34,547 bases of DNA, taken from positions 1 through 34,547 of the forward strand of contig CAYYZY010000074.1 in the NCBI GenBank assembly GCA_964475955.1. Direction: 5' to 3'. The notes below the pieces were generated by a model, which was given only the letters and a program-made list of their open reading frames with translations, was not told where the DNA came from and did not search any database. This DNA is from DATKZH01 sp964475955. GTDB lineage: Bacteria; Planctomycetota; Planctomycetia; Pirellulales; Thermoguttaceae. Positions 25,001 to 33,302 of this stretch are shown here, one piece after another. Made by a program: the position numbers and the translations under genes. Within the stretch, counting starts at the first letter, position 1. Each line of letters opens with the position of its first letter.

Positions 25001-25985
25001 CGTGGAGAAGTCGAAGAGCCTCAACCCGGCCGGCAAGCCGGTGACCGTTGCCGCGTGGGTGAAGGCCGACAAGCCGGGCGGCGTGGTCCTCGCCCGGGGC
25101 GGCGGCGTCCACGGCTACGTCCTCTACCTCGACAAGGGGCGGCCGCACTTCGCCGTGCGCGTGGAGAGCGAGCCGGGCTCGGTCGCCGCCAAGGAGCGGG
25201 TGGCCGGGCGGTGGGTCCACCTGGCCGGCGTGCTGACGGCACAGAACGAGCTTCAAGTCTACGTCGACGGCAAGCTGGCCGCCTCGGGCAAAGCGCCCGG
25301 GCCCTTGGCGGCCGATCCGGCCGAGGCGATGGAGGTCGGCGCCGACGAGGGGAGCTGCGTGGGCGACTACGGGGCCCCCTTCGGGCTCACCGGGCTGATC
25401 GACGAGGTCCGCGTGTACCACCGGGTCCTCACGCCCGCCGAGATCGAAAGACTGGCCGCCGGCGACGCCCCGGCCCCGACCGACGCCTCCGACCTGGTGC
25501 TCGCCTACACGTTCGACGGCAAGGACGCCGCCGACGCCTCGGGCGCGGAGAACCACGGAACCGTCGAAGGCGCCGTCCCCGCCGAAGGCAAGTTCGGCCT
25601 GGCCATGAAGTTCACCGCCGCGCCGACGCACGTGCCCGGCTTCGCCGTCCCCCATTACTGGACGCGCGACGTGCCGCTCTTCGCCCGGGGGCTGCTCCTG
25701 GCCGACGGAACGCTCTTCCTGGCCGGGCCGCGCGACCGGGTCGACGAGGAGCAGGCGATGCGCGCGATCCGCGACCCGGAGGTCCGCGCCGCGCTGGCCG
25801 AGCAGGCGCTCGCCCTGGAGGGCAAGCGGGGCGGCCTGCTCTGGGCGGTCTCGGCCGACGACGGCGAACCGCTCGCCGAGTACGACCTCGACGCCCCCCC
25901 GGTCTTCGACGGCCTCGCCGCAGCCAACCGCCGGCTCTACCTGTCGACTACCCGGGGCACGGTCCGCTGCCTGGCGGGTAGATGA
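22014..25985 (+). CDS. Giant secreted PQQ-like propeller with MTase-like and LamG domains
   Basis: A 1323-residue exported protein. After a signal peptide (about 1-29) comes a small Rossmann-like segment with GGLVVHLGCGDGQ (51-63) and Asp80 in QGLDAD, like SAM methyltransferase motif I and strand 2. Then follow two stretches of PQQ-type beta-propeller blades (LVALDAATGETI, LVAIRAETGEVLW, VYALDADSGERLW, VYALRADDGELAW), split by a Ser/Pro/Asp-rich linker near residues 615-660. Residues about 990-1150 form a LamG/concanavalin-like domain (WVKADKPGGVVLARGG; LIDEVRVYHRVLTPAEI). Such proteins occur widely in planctomycetes; no reaction is known. The extracytoplasmic methyltransferase-like part is probably a structural relic. 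GGAG precedes the ATG by nine bases. Confidence 0.75.
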   Translation: MVPRSGSTRWLPIALLAAVLAYGATAGNAQDADDPAARLADRILRATGTRGGLVVHLGCGDGQLTAALCAGRSYLVQGLDADPARVERARRHVESLGRYGRVSIDRFDGERLPYVDNLVRLIVAEDPGDVPMAGVARALAPGGVALVAGTEGPGEKVEIGGRTWTRFTKPRPDEIDEWTHYLYDASNNAVAHDEVVGPPRRMQWVGSPRYARHHDRMSSVSAVVSAGGRVFTIFDEALPTSILSPSKWALIARDAFSGVVLWKRRIEHWHTQLWPLKSGPAQLPRRLVADGDRVYVTLGLEAPLVALDAATGETIRTYEGTAATEEVILSEGVLFVLVNDGPKEDYDGWERFGKGYRAKYWDEAPRKLVAIRAETGEVLWSERQRVLPATLAADAERVVFHDGERVVALDRASGEELWRSEPIARTEEIQSFYLPILVLYDDVVLFSGGETAGKQTGSWYEEGKDTMTALAADTGKVLWSAQHPPSGYRSPEDLLVAGGLVWTGETTSGRAVGVFSGRDPHTGEVKCKFAPDVQTYWFHHRCYRGKATDKYLLMSRAGVEFIDFRNEHWIPHHWVRGACLYGVMPANGLLYAPQHPCACYLEAKLYGFNALAPAPSDGPVASDEADPAPRLQRGPAYQSRPTPDSSLPAPTDWPTYRHDAARSGHAGTKVPAALEPAWQTELGGRLTPPVIADGKLFVASVDEHTVYALDADSGERLWQFTVGARVDSPPTIYRGLVLFGSADGHVYALRADDGELAWRFRAAPGDRRLVAFEQVESVWPVPGSVLVDRGVLYCVAGRSMFLDGGLRLLRLDPLTGRLLSETVLDERDPVDRDKKDLQDYVSWLNMPTGLPDVLSCDGRHVYMRSQPFDLEGNRLPLEAMPAGEDADRGAPPATQRADRVHLFSPTGFLDDTWWHRTYWMYGSTFVSGWCGYFLAGKAAPSGRILVFDDDRVYGFGRKPKYYRWTTPIEHHLFASDKLAPAADEVDRRSPSGSRVRVEKSKSLNPAGKPVTVAAWVKADKPGGVVLARGGGVHGYVLYLDKGRPHFAVRVESEPGSVAAKERVAGRWVHLAGVLTAQNELQVYVDGKLAASGKAPGPLAADPAEAMEVGADEGSCVGDYGAPFGLTGLIDEVRVYHRVLTPAEIERLAAGDAPAPTDASDLVLAYTFDGKDAADASGAENHGTVEGAVPAEGKFGLAMKFTAAPTHVPGFAVPHYWTRDVPLFARGLLLADGTLFLAGPRDRVDEEQAMRAIRDPEVRAALAEQALALEGKRGGLLWAVSADDGEPLAEYDLDAPPVFDGLAAANRRLYLSTTRGTVRCLAGR

Positions 25986-26302
25986 GTTCCCGGAAAATGG
26001 GGTCGGGTCTCATTTTGTCCCAAGACGGCCTGGCACTTCACCATGCGCGTGGGACAAAATGAGACCCGACCCCATTTTCTCCCCCTTACGAGTGCAACAG
26101 CATAACCCCCAGGTGGCACAAAGCCCCTCAGCGAGAGGGCGGGCATACCCCCGCCCGCGGGGCTGTTCTTCGCGCCGGCAGAAAACCCAAGCTCAGCCCC
26201 CCTGGCTCCCTTGCACTAGATTTAGCGGCATACTAGACTACCGCTGCCAGCGGTTTCACGTTTTTCTAATCTCCTTTTCTCAATTCTGGGAGGAGCGACC
26301 GC
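25986..26302. other. 317-base intergenic region upstream of the DUF1559 gene
   Basis: It holds the long perfect inverted repeat at 25993-26079 and a GC-rich 7-base hairpin GGGCGGG/CCCGCCC (26137-26156) with a six-base loop. The last 90 bases are less GC-rich, where a promoter for the DUF1559 gene is expected, but I cannot assign boxes with confidence. Confidence 0.7.
25993..26079. repeat. 30-base perfect inverted repeat (REP/MITE-like)
   Basis: Arms 25993-26022 and 26050-26079 are exact reverse complements around a 27-base spacer. The arm core is AATGGGGTCGGGTCTCATTT. A 21-base part of the right arm recurs at 5151-5171 in the window. The left arm starts eight bases after the PQQ protein stop. 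Its size and plan resemble REP-type or miniature elements mobilised by a transposase elsewhere in a genome; no transposase is present here. Confidence 0.85.
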
Positions 26303-27301
26303 ATGTTTCGATTCAAGAGTCGCGCTTTTACACTCGTGGAGTTGCTCGTGGTGATCGCCATCATTGGCATCCTCATCGCATTGCTCTTGCCCGCGGTCCA
26401 GGCGGCCCGCGAGGCGGCCCGCCGATCGCAGTGCAGCAACAATCTGAAACAGATTGGCCTTGCGATGCACAACTACCACGACACGTACAAGACCTTGCCG
26501 ATGGGTTTCACCAACGACTTCGGCTTGGCGGAGGACTATTTGGGCAACCCGTACTCCCACCACGGCGGCCCCAACCGGTATTACGCAAGCTGGGCGTGGT
26601 CCGCCTACATCGCCCCGTTCATGGAACTGGGCCCCCAGTTCGACACGCTGGCCGTGACGAACAAGTTTGCGGCCGAATCGCTTCTGACGCCGGAATCGCA
26701 AAGGGTGATCCAAACGCCCGTCTCCGCGCTTCGCTGCCCGTCGGATACCGGGGAGGATCTCAACAACGCGGGCGGCGAGTACCGCCCGGCGGACACGAAC
26801 GGCAATCGGTACCACGCGGCCACGAGCAACTACGTGGGGGTCTGCGACGGCAACAACACGAACATCGACAACCGGCAGAGAAACTGCCAAGGCGTGCTTT
26901 ACGTCGACAGCCATATCCGTTTCGCGGACATCACGGACGGCACCAGCAACGTGCTCATGAACGGCGAGAAGTGCCGGGAGAGGAACCACGCCCGCTGCAA
27001 CCGAAAACAGAACTGCGGCGCGGCGATCGTGTTTGTCGTCGGGGCCTCGAACCAGTTGTCGCACCGCAATCGCTCGACGTGTGCCGCATTGGGAAGCGCC
27101 TATCGGGGAATCAACTGGGACTCGCAACAGGCTTGCGACAACCTCTGGGATGCCAAGTCGAGCTTCCATTCGCTCCATCCCGGCGGGGCGCAGTTCGTGT
27201 TGTGCGACGGCTCGACCCATTTCCTCAGCGAGACCATCAATCTCGGGACGTTCCGACGATTGGCCGACAGAAGGGACGGCAATCCTGACCAAGTGCCGTG
27301 A
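26303..27301 (+). CDS. DUF1559 prepilin-like protein
   Basis: A 332-residue member of the planctomycete-specific DUF1559 family. The N-terminus is a type IV prepilin/pseudopilin signal: AFTLVELLVVIAIIGILIAL (8-27), with the conserved Glu13; the residue before the cleavage point is Ala rather than the more usual Gly. The DUF1559 part follows (QAAREAARRSQCSNNLKQIG and onward) and ends with the H-X9-DG motif, His292 and Asp302-Gly303. These proteins are thought to be processed by prepilin peptidase and to form surface or secretion-system pseudopilins, but function is unproven. GGGAGGAG (26288-26295) precedes the ATG. It is paired with the small lipoprotein downstream, a common planctomycete arrangement. 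Confidence 0.95.
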   Translation: MFRFKSRAFTLVELLVVIAIIGILIALLLPAVQAAREAARRSQCSNNLKQIGLAMHNYHDTYKTLPMGFTNDFGLAEDYLGNPYSHHGGPNRYYASWAWSAYIAPFMELGPQFDTLAVTNKFAAESLLTPESQRVIQTPVSALRCPSDTGEDLNNAGGEYRPADTNGNRYHAATSNYVGVCDGNNTNIDNRQRNCQGVLYVDSHIRFADITDGTSNVLMNGEKCRERNHARCNRKQNCGAAIVFVVGASNQLSHRNRSTCAALGSAYRGINWDSQQACDNLWDAKSSFHSLHPGGAQFVLCDGSTHFLSETINLGTFRRLADRRDGNPDQVP

Positions 27302-27475
27302 TTCTTCGTAGGCGCTGGGTGTTGAGTGGTTGACGGGATACGCGCCCGGGACGATCGCCCGGCCCGGGCGCGTATCCTTCTGTGTCGGCGGGCCGCCCGC
27401 CGATGAGTGGGCGGCCTTGCCAGTGATCGGGCCAAGGAAACAACGAAGGGAAGTCGTAACGAAGGGAAGTCTATT

Positions 27476-27955
27476 GTGAGAAAGCAATCCATGAGATCGT
27501 GCTTCGTGCCGGTTGCCGGCGCAGTCGCCTTGGCGTCTTGCTTCATGGTCGGTTGCGGCGGCGATCAGTTCGGCCGTGTGCCGGTTGCGGGAACGGTGAC
27601 CTGCGAGGGCATCGAGAACCCCACCGGGTCGATTCTCGCGACGCCCGCCCAAGCAGGCACCGGTGCGCCGAACGTGGGGGCCCCCATCACGGACGGCAAA
27701 TTTCGTTTCTCGCGGGAGGAGGCGCCCGTCCCCGGTTCCTACACCTTCGACATCAGCCTGCAAGTGCCGGGCGAGCAGCCCGATCCCGCGGACATGCCCG
27801 AAGGCGAAGTCGAGACGGGCCCCGAGGTCCTCTACCGGAAGACGGTCGACATTCCCGAGGGAGGGACCGAAAGCCTGTCGATCGAGGTCACTTCCGCCGA
27901 CCGGGTCCAGACGGAGGAGTCGGGCACGTCCGCGATGAGAGAGAGCGAGATCTGA
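27476..27955 (+). CDS. Small lipoprotein, transthyretin/CarboxypepD-like
   Basis: A 159-residue predicted lipoprotein. The chosen GTG start is preceded by a purine-rich GAAGGGAAG; an ATG five codons later (27491) is an alternative. The lipobox is MVGC with Cys27. The mature domain reads VPVAGTVTCEG, then GSILATPAQAG, then ITDGKFRFSREEAPVPGSYTFDI, which is the strand order of the small beta-sandwich domains that accompany DUF1559 proteins. The role is unknown; partnership with the pseudopilin-like protein 174 bases upstream is inferred from gene order seen in planctomycetes. Confidence 0.8.
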   Translation: MRKQSMRSCFVPVAGAVALASCFMVGCGGDQFGRVPVAGTVTCEGIENPTGSILATPAQAGTGAPNVGAPITDGKFRFSREEAPVPGSYTFDISLQVPGEQPDPADMPEGEVETGPEVLYRKTVDIPEGGTESLSIEVTSADRVQTEESGTSAMRESEI

Positions 27956-28081
27956 AATCGACGCCCGGCTCTTCCCCGGGCGATCTCCGGCGTGCTGCGC
28001 GGGCGGGCGTGAGTTGCGGATGCGGTCCGCTGCTCTCGCCGCTCGCGCCTCGGGCGCCTGGCGGCCTCGGCGGGAGCCGGC

Positions 28082-30391
28082 ATGGGAAAGCCGATCATGA
28101 GCGGCGCTCCGCCAAGTGCTTCGAGTGAAGGGCCCACGAGCACGGCAAGAGGAGACGGCCCCTCCCTCAAGCTGCCGGTTTGGCGCAAGCTCCTGTACGG
28201 CGCGATCGTGACGGCGGCCTTTTTCGGGCTGCTGGAACTGGCGCTTCTGGCGCTCGGCGTCGAGCCGGCCGCTCGGCGGTCGGACCCTCTCGTCGGTTTC
28301 AGCGGGCAATCGCGCCTGTTCACCGAGAGGCAAACGGCCTCCGGGAAGCCGATGCTGGTCACCGCGGAGAATCGGCTGTCGTTTTTCAATCGGCAGTCGT
28401 TCTTGCGCGACAAGCCGCCGGACGGCTATCGCATCTTCTGCCTGGGCGGGTCGACCACTTACGGCCGACCCTACGACGACCGGACCTCCTTCGCCGGGTT
28501 TCTGCGCGCGTTCCTGCCGGAAATGGATCCGTCTCGGCGTTGGGAGGTCGTCAACGCCGGCGGCGTCAGCTACGCCAGCTATCGGATCGAGGTGTTGACT
28601 CGCGAATTGGCGGAGTACGAGCCCGACCTCTTCGTGATCTACACGGGGCACAACGAGTTTCTCGAAGACCGGACCTACTCGTCGTTGGCCCATACGCCGG
28701 AGCCGGTTCGCCGCCTGATCGGCCTGGCGAGCTGGTCGCGGACGTTTTCGCTGATGCAGGGGATCGTGCGCCGTACGCCCGAGCCTCAGCCTCGGGAGAC
28801 GCTCCCGGCGGAGGTCGACGCCATACTCGACCGCGCGGTCGGACCGGGAGCGTACCACCGGGACGACCGGTGGCGCGAGCAGGTGATTGCCCACTTCCGG
28901 GTGACACTCCAGCGGATCGTGGACGTTGCGTCGGAGGCCGGCGCGGAGATCGTCTTCGTCGTTCCCGCCAGCAACCTGCGCGACTGCACTCCGTTCAAGA
29001 GCGAGTATCGAGACGGCTTGACGGCCGCGGAATTGCGAGAATTCCTCGCCAACTTCCTCGCCGCACAGGAAGCGCTCGAAGCCGGCAACCTGGACGAAGC
29101 CCTAAGCCGAATCGACCTGGCGCTGCGGATCGATCCTCGTCATGCCCACGCGCACTACGTGCGCGGCCGCGTGTTGATCGAAGCCGGCGACGCGGACGCG
29201 GCGCGCCGCGCTTTCCTTCGCGCTCGGGAAGAGGACGTTTGCCCGCTGCGCGCGTTTGAGGAGATTGAGAAGATCGTCCGCGAGGTCGCCGCGAAGCGGG
29301 GCCTGACGGCGATCGACTTCGCGGCGATTGTCGACCGGGAGGCGGAACACGGCATACCGGGATCCGATTGGTTCCTGGACCACGTCCATCCGACCATCGA
29401 GGGAAACCAGCGGCTGGCGCGTGAACTGGCCGGCGCGCTGGTCCGGATGGGGATCGTCCGCCCGCAGCCGTCGTGGGATTCCGACGCCTTCGGTCGAATT
29501 GCCCAAGGCGTGAAGGAGCAGATCGATCCCCGCGATCACGCGATTGCGCTACGCAACCTGGCCAAGGTGCTGGACTGGGGCGGCAAGGTCGGCGAAGCCG
29601 ATCGTCTTGCCCTCAAGGCGATCGAGCACTTGCCGAACGACGGCGAGGCCCTGTCGATGGCCGGTTACGCCGAGCTTCGGCGGAATCGGACGCCCGAGGC
29701 GAAGGCCCACCTCGAGCGGTCGCTTCGCATCCGGCCCGGCGACGTCCGCACGCTCTCCGGACTCGGGGAGGTCTACACCCGGCTCGGGCGACACGAGAAG
29801 GCGCGCGCCTGTTTCGCGCAAGTCGTGGCCGCGGATCCGAACGACGCGCCCGCGCAGTACAACCTCGGAAACGCCCTGCGCCTCCTCGGACGGCCGGAAG
29901 AGGCGGAGGCCGCCTATCGGAAGGCGATCTCGCTCGCGCCGGATCAGCCCGACACCCACAAGAACCTGGGGCTCGTGCTCTTCGCGGTGGGCGACGTCGA
30001 TGGGGCGGTTCGTCAGTTCGAGGCGGCGCTGGCCTTGGAGGGCCATGTTCCAGGGCGCCACGCCGACCTTGGGTACGTGCTGATCGACGCCGATCAGCCG
30101 CAGCGGGCGGAAGCGGAGTTCCAGGCGGCGCTGGAGATCGACCCGTCGTTCGTTCCGGCGATGTTCGGCATGGCGCTGGTGTGCGAGCGGCGCGACGATC
30201 TGTCGCGGGCCGTGCAGTGGCTCCACGACGCGCTCCGCATTGCCCCGAACGACGTGAACCTGCACTACTACCTCGCCCAATACTCCCTCGAACTCGGCGA
30301 CTCGGAAACCGCCCAGTCGGAGCTGGATACCGTGTTGACGCTCGATCCGGGCCATGCCGACGCACGCCAGCTTCGGGCAACTCTCGAGTAG
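28082..30391 (+). CDS. Membrane-anchored SGNH hydrolase with TPR repeats
   Basis: A 769-residue protein. A transmembrane helix lies at about 36-58, so the rest is probably outside the cytoplasm. The SGNH/GDSL esterase blocks are present: Ser124 in FCLGGSTTYG, Gly160 in NAGGVSYAS, Asn191 in YTGHNEF and Asp433/His436 in DHVHPTIEGN. A TPR-like pair (about 327-385) is inserted between blocks III and V. From about 485 to the end run further TPR repeats (PAQYNLGNALRLLGRPEEAE, PDTHKNLGLVLFAVGDVDGA). The enzyme may deacylate a glycan or envelope polymer while the TPRs hold a partner. An alternative start is Met6 (28097). It ends 167 bases before the convergent LysM gene. Confidence 0.85.
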   Translation: MGKPIMSGAPPSASSEGPTSTARGDGPSLKLPVWRKLLYGAIVTAAFFGLLELALLALGVEPAARRSDPLVGFSGQSRLFTERQTASGKPMLVTAENRLSFFNRQSFLRDKPPDGYRIFCLGGSTTYGRPYDDRTSFAGFLRAFLPEMDPSRRWEVVNAGGVSYASYRIEVLTRELAEYEPDLFVIYTGHNEFLEDRTYSSLAHTPEPVRRLIGLASWSRTFSLMQGIVRRTPEPQPRETLPAEVDAILDRAVGPGAYHRDDRWREQVIAHFRVTLQRIVDVASEAGAEIVFVVPASNLRDCTPFKSEYRDGLTAAELREFLANFLAAQEALEAGNLDEALSRIDLALRIDPRHAHAHYVRGRVLIEAGDADAARRAFLRAREEDVCPLRAFEEIEKIVREVAAKRGLTAIDFAAIVDREAEHGIPGSDWFLDHVHPTIEGNQRLARELAGALVRMGIVRPQPSWDSDAFGRIAQGVKEQIDPRDHAIALRNLAKVLDWGGKVGEADRLALKAIEHLPNDGEALSMAGYAELRRNRTPEAKAHLERSLRIRPGDVRTLSGLGEVYTRLGRHEKARACFAQVVAADPNDAPAQYNLGNALRLLGRPEEAEAAYRKAISLAPDQPDTHKNLGLVLFAVGDVDGAVRQFEAALALEGHVPGRHADLGYVLIDADQPQRAEAEFQAALEIDPSFVPAMFGMALVCERRDDLSRAVQWLHDALRIAPNDVNLHYYLAQYSLELGDSETAQSELDTVLTLDPGHADARQLRATLE

Positions 30392-30467
30392 GGCGCTCGA
30401 TCGCCGGGCATGCCGCGGAGTTCGTCATCCCGACGAGTTCCGCTTCCGTCGCTGCGAAGCAGAGGCG

Positions 30468-30520
30468 GGTTCCCAAGCGGGAGCTTGGGAACCAGGGAAG
30501 CCGGAGCTTGGCAAACAGGG
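30468..30520. repeat. Hairpin and 23-base tandem repeat between convergent genes
   Basis: An 11-base stem (30468-30478 with 30483-30493, sequence GGTTCCCAAGC/GCTTGGGAACC) has a GGGA loop. The 23-base unit 30475-30497 repeats at 30498-30520 with 20 of 23 matches. A run of six A follows, which would be a T-run on the minus strand, so this may terminate the LysM transcript; that role is inferred. Confidence 0.6.
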
Positions 30521-30557
30521 AAAAAACGTCCCCTACGCGGTGGCCCCGCGCACCGGT

Positions 30558-32303
30558 TCAGCGTGGGTACTGGCCGGGCTGTTGGCCGACGTTGACGGCG
30601 GGGCGGTCGTCGGGCAGGACGAGTTTCATGCCGGGGGTGAGGTAGTTGAGGTCGTCGAGGTTCTGGCCCAGTCGCTCCTTGTTCAGGTTGACGATCTCGG
30701 TCCAGCGCGTGGCCCCTCCGAGTTCGTAGCGGGCGATATTGAACAGGTTATCCCCTTCCTGGACCAGGTAAATGCGTCCGCCCGGAGGAGGCTCCGCGGA
30801 CCCGGCCAGCGCGCGTCGCTCGTCGGCTTCGCGATGGGCCGGCTTGGGGCACAGATCGGGGTATGCCTTCTGGAGCTCGGCGACGTCGGGGGCCAGCAGC
30901 TCGGCGCCAAGCGGGAGCCGATTCGGGTTGGGGACCCTGTCGAGGTTGTGTTGCGCCAGGGCCTTGAAGTAGGCGCCCGTTTCGTAGAGCTTCTCGGAGA
31001 TCGTCCAGAAATTGTCGTTCGGCTGGACCACGTACGTGCCCTGCGGGGAGGCCGCGGCGGCCGGCTCGTCCCGGCCACCCAGGTCGGCCAGCCCGGCCGG
31101 CCCGGCCGGCTGACTGTCGGGCCCCGGTCGGGTGGGATCGGTTTGGGCCACACCGGAGCCGGAGGACCACGTGGGGGCCGTTTCGGCGGAGGGCGAAGGG
31201 CTGGCCCCGGGTTGCGGTGCCGCTTCGGGCTGCTCGGGCGCCGAAGCGGACAGATCGGCCTGACCGGCGACGGAACCGGAGTAGGGGGCCTCCTGGAAGG
31301 TGGCAGGCGGGTCGGCGGCCCGCGCGGTCGACTCGGCGCCCTGGTCCCCCGCCGACTGCGGATTCGAAATGGCGTAGCCCGACTCGGTCATGGGCTGGGG
31401 CGACTCGTAGGCGTAGCCCGACCCGGTTGACGAGGAGCCCGACGCGGCGTCGGCCGTCGTCTCAAGGCGACTCTCCCCCGTGCGCAGGGGGTTCTGTTGC
31501 GTCGACCACTCGGCTTCCGAGCCCAACGGCTGGGCCTCGGCCGGGGGCATCACCGCCAAGGTGTCGCCCGCCGATGCGCCGCCGGCGTCGTCGGCCCCCT
31601 GCGCGGCCCCCGGCTGGGTACTCACCGGCTGGGCGATGTCCGCTTCGGCGGGGACCGGGGCACTCGGGAACGGATCGCGAGGCGGGGGCGTGCCGGTCGA
31701 GGGATCACCGGCGGACTGGCCGGGCAGCGATGCCGGGGCCTCGGACTCGGCGGACTGGTACCCGCGATAACCGACCTGGCGGTCGGCGGCGGCCGTCGAC
31801 TCCGTCTCGGGAAACGAAGGGGCCGGGGCTGGGAGCGAGAGGTCATAATCCTCCGGGCCGCTTGACTGGTCGGCGGCCGGGACGCCCCAGGAACTGCCGC
31901 CGGTCGCGGTGTCGTCGGCAACGTCCGCGCCGGCCTCGGCGCCGGACGGAAACGCGGGGGTCGGGTCCCAGGCCGGGGCTTTGCTTTCGGGGCCGTTTTC
32001 GCTGGCCTCCGGTTCCGCGCCCGCCTCGGCGGTGGAGGCATCAGGGCTTTCGTCGCCGTCGCTGAGGTGGCTGTACATGTAGACGCCAAAGCCGACCAGT
32101 ACGACGAAGATCACGCCGAGACCGATCTTGGCCTCGCGAGCCATTCGGGAGCGGCCCGGCTCGTCGTATCCCTCTTCCTCCGACTCGTACTCTTCCTCTT
32201 CCGAGTCGTAATCCTCCGCATCGAAGTCTTCCGACGGGAAATCCGTTTCGGACCGGCCGTCGACGGCCTCATGGATCGGGTTGGATCGACGTTTTCTCGA
32301 CAT
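30558..32303 (-). CDS. Membrane-anchored LysM protein in the mraZ cluster
   Basis: A 581-residue single-pass membrane protein. Residues 20-50 are an intensely acidic cytoplasmic tail rich in Glu, Asp and Tyr, followed by a transmembrane helix at about 59-77 (GLGVIFVVLVGFGVYMY). A long, low-complexity Ala/Ser/Pro/Glu linker leads to two LysM domains at about 421-470 (GTYVVQPNDNFWTISEKLY) and 509-560 (RIYLVQEGDNLFNIARYEL). It should bind peptidoglycan from the inner membrane. The start at 32303 is preferred because GGGAAG lies just upstream; a longer form to 32357 adds 18 Arg-rich residues without support. It takes the position after rsmH where ftsL is usual, and its topology is FtsL-like, but no homology is seen. 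Confidence 0.8.
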   Translation of the reverse strand: MSRKRRSNPIHEAVDGRSETDFPSEDFDAEDYDSEEEEYESEEEGYDEPGRSRMAREAKIGLGVIFVVLVGFGVYMYSHLSDGDESPDASTAEAGAEPEASENGPESKAPAWDPTPAFPSGAEAGADVADDTATGGSSWGVPAADQSSGPEDYDLSLPAPAPSFPETESTAAADRQVGYRGYQSAESEAPASLPGQSAGDPSTGTPPPRDPFPSAPVPAEADIAQPVSTQPGAAQGADDAGGASAGDTLAVMPPAEAQPLGSEAEWSTQQNPLRTGESRLETTADAASGSSSTGSGYAYESPQPMTESGYAISNPQSAGDQGAESTARAADPPATFQEAPYSGSVAGQADLSASAPEQPEAAPQPGASPSPSAETAPTWSSGSGVAQTDPTRPGPDSQPAGPAGLADLGGRDEPAAAASPQGTYVVQPNDNFWTISEKLYETGAYFKALAQHNLDRVPNPNRLPLGAELLAPDVAELQKAYPDLCPKPAHREADERRALAGSAEPPPGGRIYLVQEGDNLFNIARYELGGATRWTEIVNLNKERLGQNLDDLNYLTPGMKLVLPDDRPAVNVGQQPGQYPR

Positions 32304-32390
32304 CGTGCTTCCCTGCCTTTCTTGGGGAGGCCGCCGGCGAGCAGTCCGTCGCTCCACCGTGGGGCAGCCTGGGAACCAATCGGTTACGCT

Positions 32391-33302
32391 TCAATCTCCT
32401 CGCGAGCCGCCTTCGAGCGACACCCTCGCGGCGACGCGCAGCTTGGCGCTGGAGGCCCGGGGGTTCCGGTCGATCTCCTCCGGGCCGGGGCGAACGGGCT
32501 TTCGTGTGAGGACCTGGCACCGCAGGTCGTCGCGGAACGCCTCCTTGACGCGGCGATCTTCCAGCGAGTGGAAGCTGATCACGGCGAAGCGGCCCTCCGG
32601 GCGGAGGCAATCCGGGATGCGCCGCAGGGCAATCTCCAACGACTTCAGCTCGTCGTTGACGGCGATTCGGAGTGCCTGGAACGTGCGCGTGGCCGGATCG
32701 ATGCTCCGCCCAACACGGGAGCGGGGAACGTTCTGCCGCACGATCTCGGCCAACTCGGCGGCGGTGGCGATGGGTCTCTGCTTGCGACGGGCCACAACCG
32801 CCCTGGCGATCCGGCGGCTGTATCGCTCTTCCCCGTACTGGTAGATCAGGTTGGCCAGGTGCTCCGCGCTGAGCCGGTTCACGAGCCGCGAGGCCGGCTC
32901 GCCGCGCGTGGGGTCGAACCGCAGGTCCAGCGGGCCCGACGAGGCGAAACTGAACCCGCGCGCGGGGTCGGCCAGTTGGTCGCTGGAAAGCCCCAGGTCG
33001 AGCAGCACGCCGTCGACCTCGGCGGTCCCCAGGCCGCCGAGGACTTCGGGCAGATCGCAGAAGTTGGCGTGTACCGGCTCCACGAGCCGTCCGGTGAAGT
33101 GGAGGTCGGCCGCCTCGACGGCGGCGGGATCGCGGTCCAAGGCGATGATTTGGCCGTTCGGTCCTACCCGATCGACCAGCAACCGAGTGTGGCCGCCGCC
33201 GCCGAGGGTGCCGTCGACCAGGACGGCGCCGGGGCGCGGAGCGAGCCATCGGACGACCTCGTCCGGCATCACGGGAACGTGAACCGAGCTGGGATCGCAC
33301 AT
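32391..33302 (-). CDS. rsmH: 16S rRNA m4C1402 methyltransferase RsmH
   Basis: A 303-residue enzyme (also called MraW) that methylates N4 of C1402 in 16S rRNA. Family marks are VHVPVMPDEV at the N-terminus, VDGTLGGGGHT (29-39) for SAM binding, ALDRDP (54-59), GVLLDLGLSSDQL (98-110), GPLDLRFD (123-130) and, near the end, FAVISFHSLEDRRVK. The start at 33302 is fixed by CAGGAG six bases upstream; an earlier start at 33368 adds 22 residues absent from the family. The LysM protein follows 87 bases later on the same strand. The gap to mraZ is unusually long and holds paired hairpins. Confidence 0.97.
   Translation of the reverse strand: MCDPSSVHVPVMPDEVVRWLAPRPGAVLVDGTLGGGGHTRLLVDRVGPNGQIIALDRDPAAVEAADLHFTGRLVEPVHANFCDLPEVLGGLGTAEVDGVLLDLGLSSDQLADPARGFSFASSGPLDLRFDPTRGEPASRLVNRLSAEHLANLIYQYGEERYSRRIARAVVARRKQRPIATAAELAEIVRQNVPRSRVGRSIDPATRTFQALRIAVNDELKSLEIALRRIPDCLRPEGRFAVISFHSLEDRRVKEAFRDDLRCQVLTRKPVRPGPEEIDRNPRASSAKLRVAARVSLEGGSRGD

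Noticed and set aside
26211..26240. Promoter-like TTGCAC...TAGACT with 17-base spacing before the DUF1559 gene
   Set aside because: Only 3 of 6 and 4 of 6 consensus matches; too weak to report as a promoter.
26222..28894. 890-codon open frame on the minus strand
   Set aside because: It crosses the DUF1559 gene, the lipoprotein and the SGNH gene start, all of which have strong family evidence on the plus strand.
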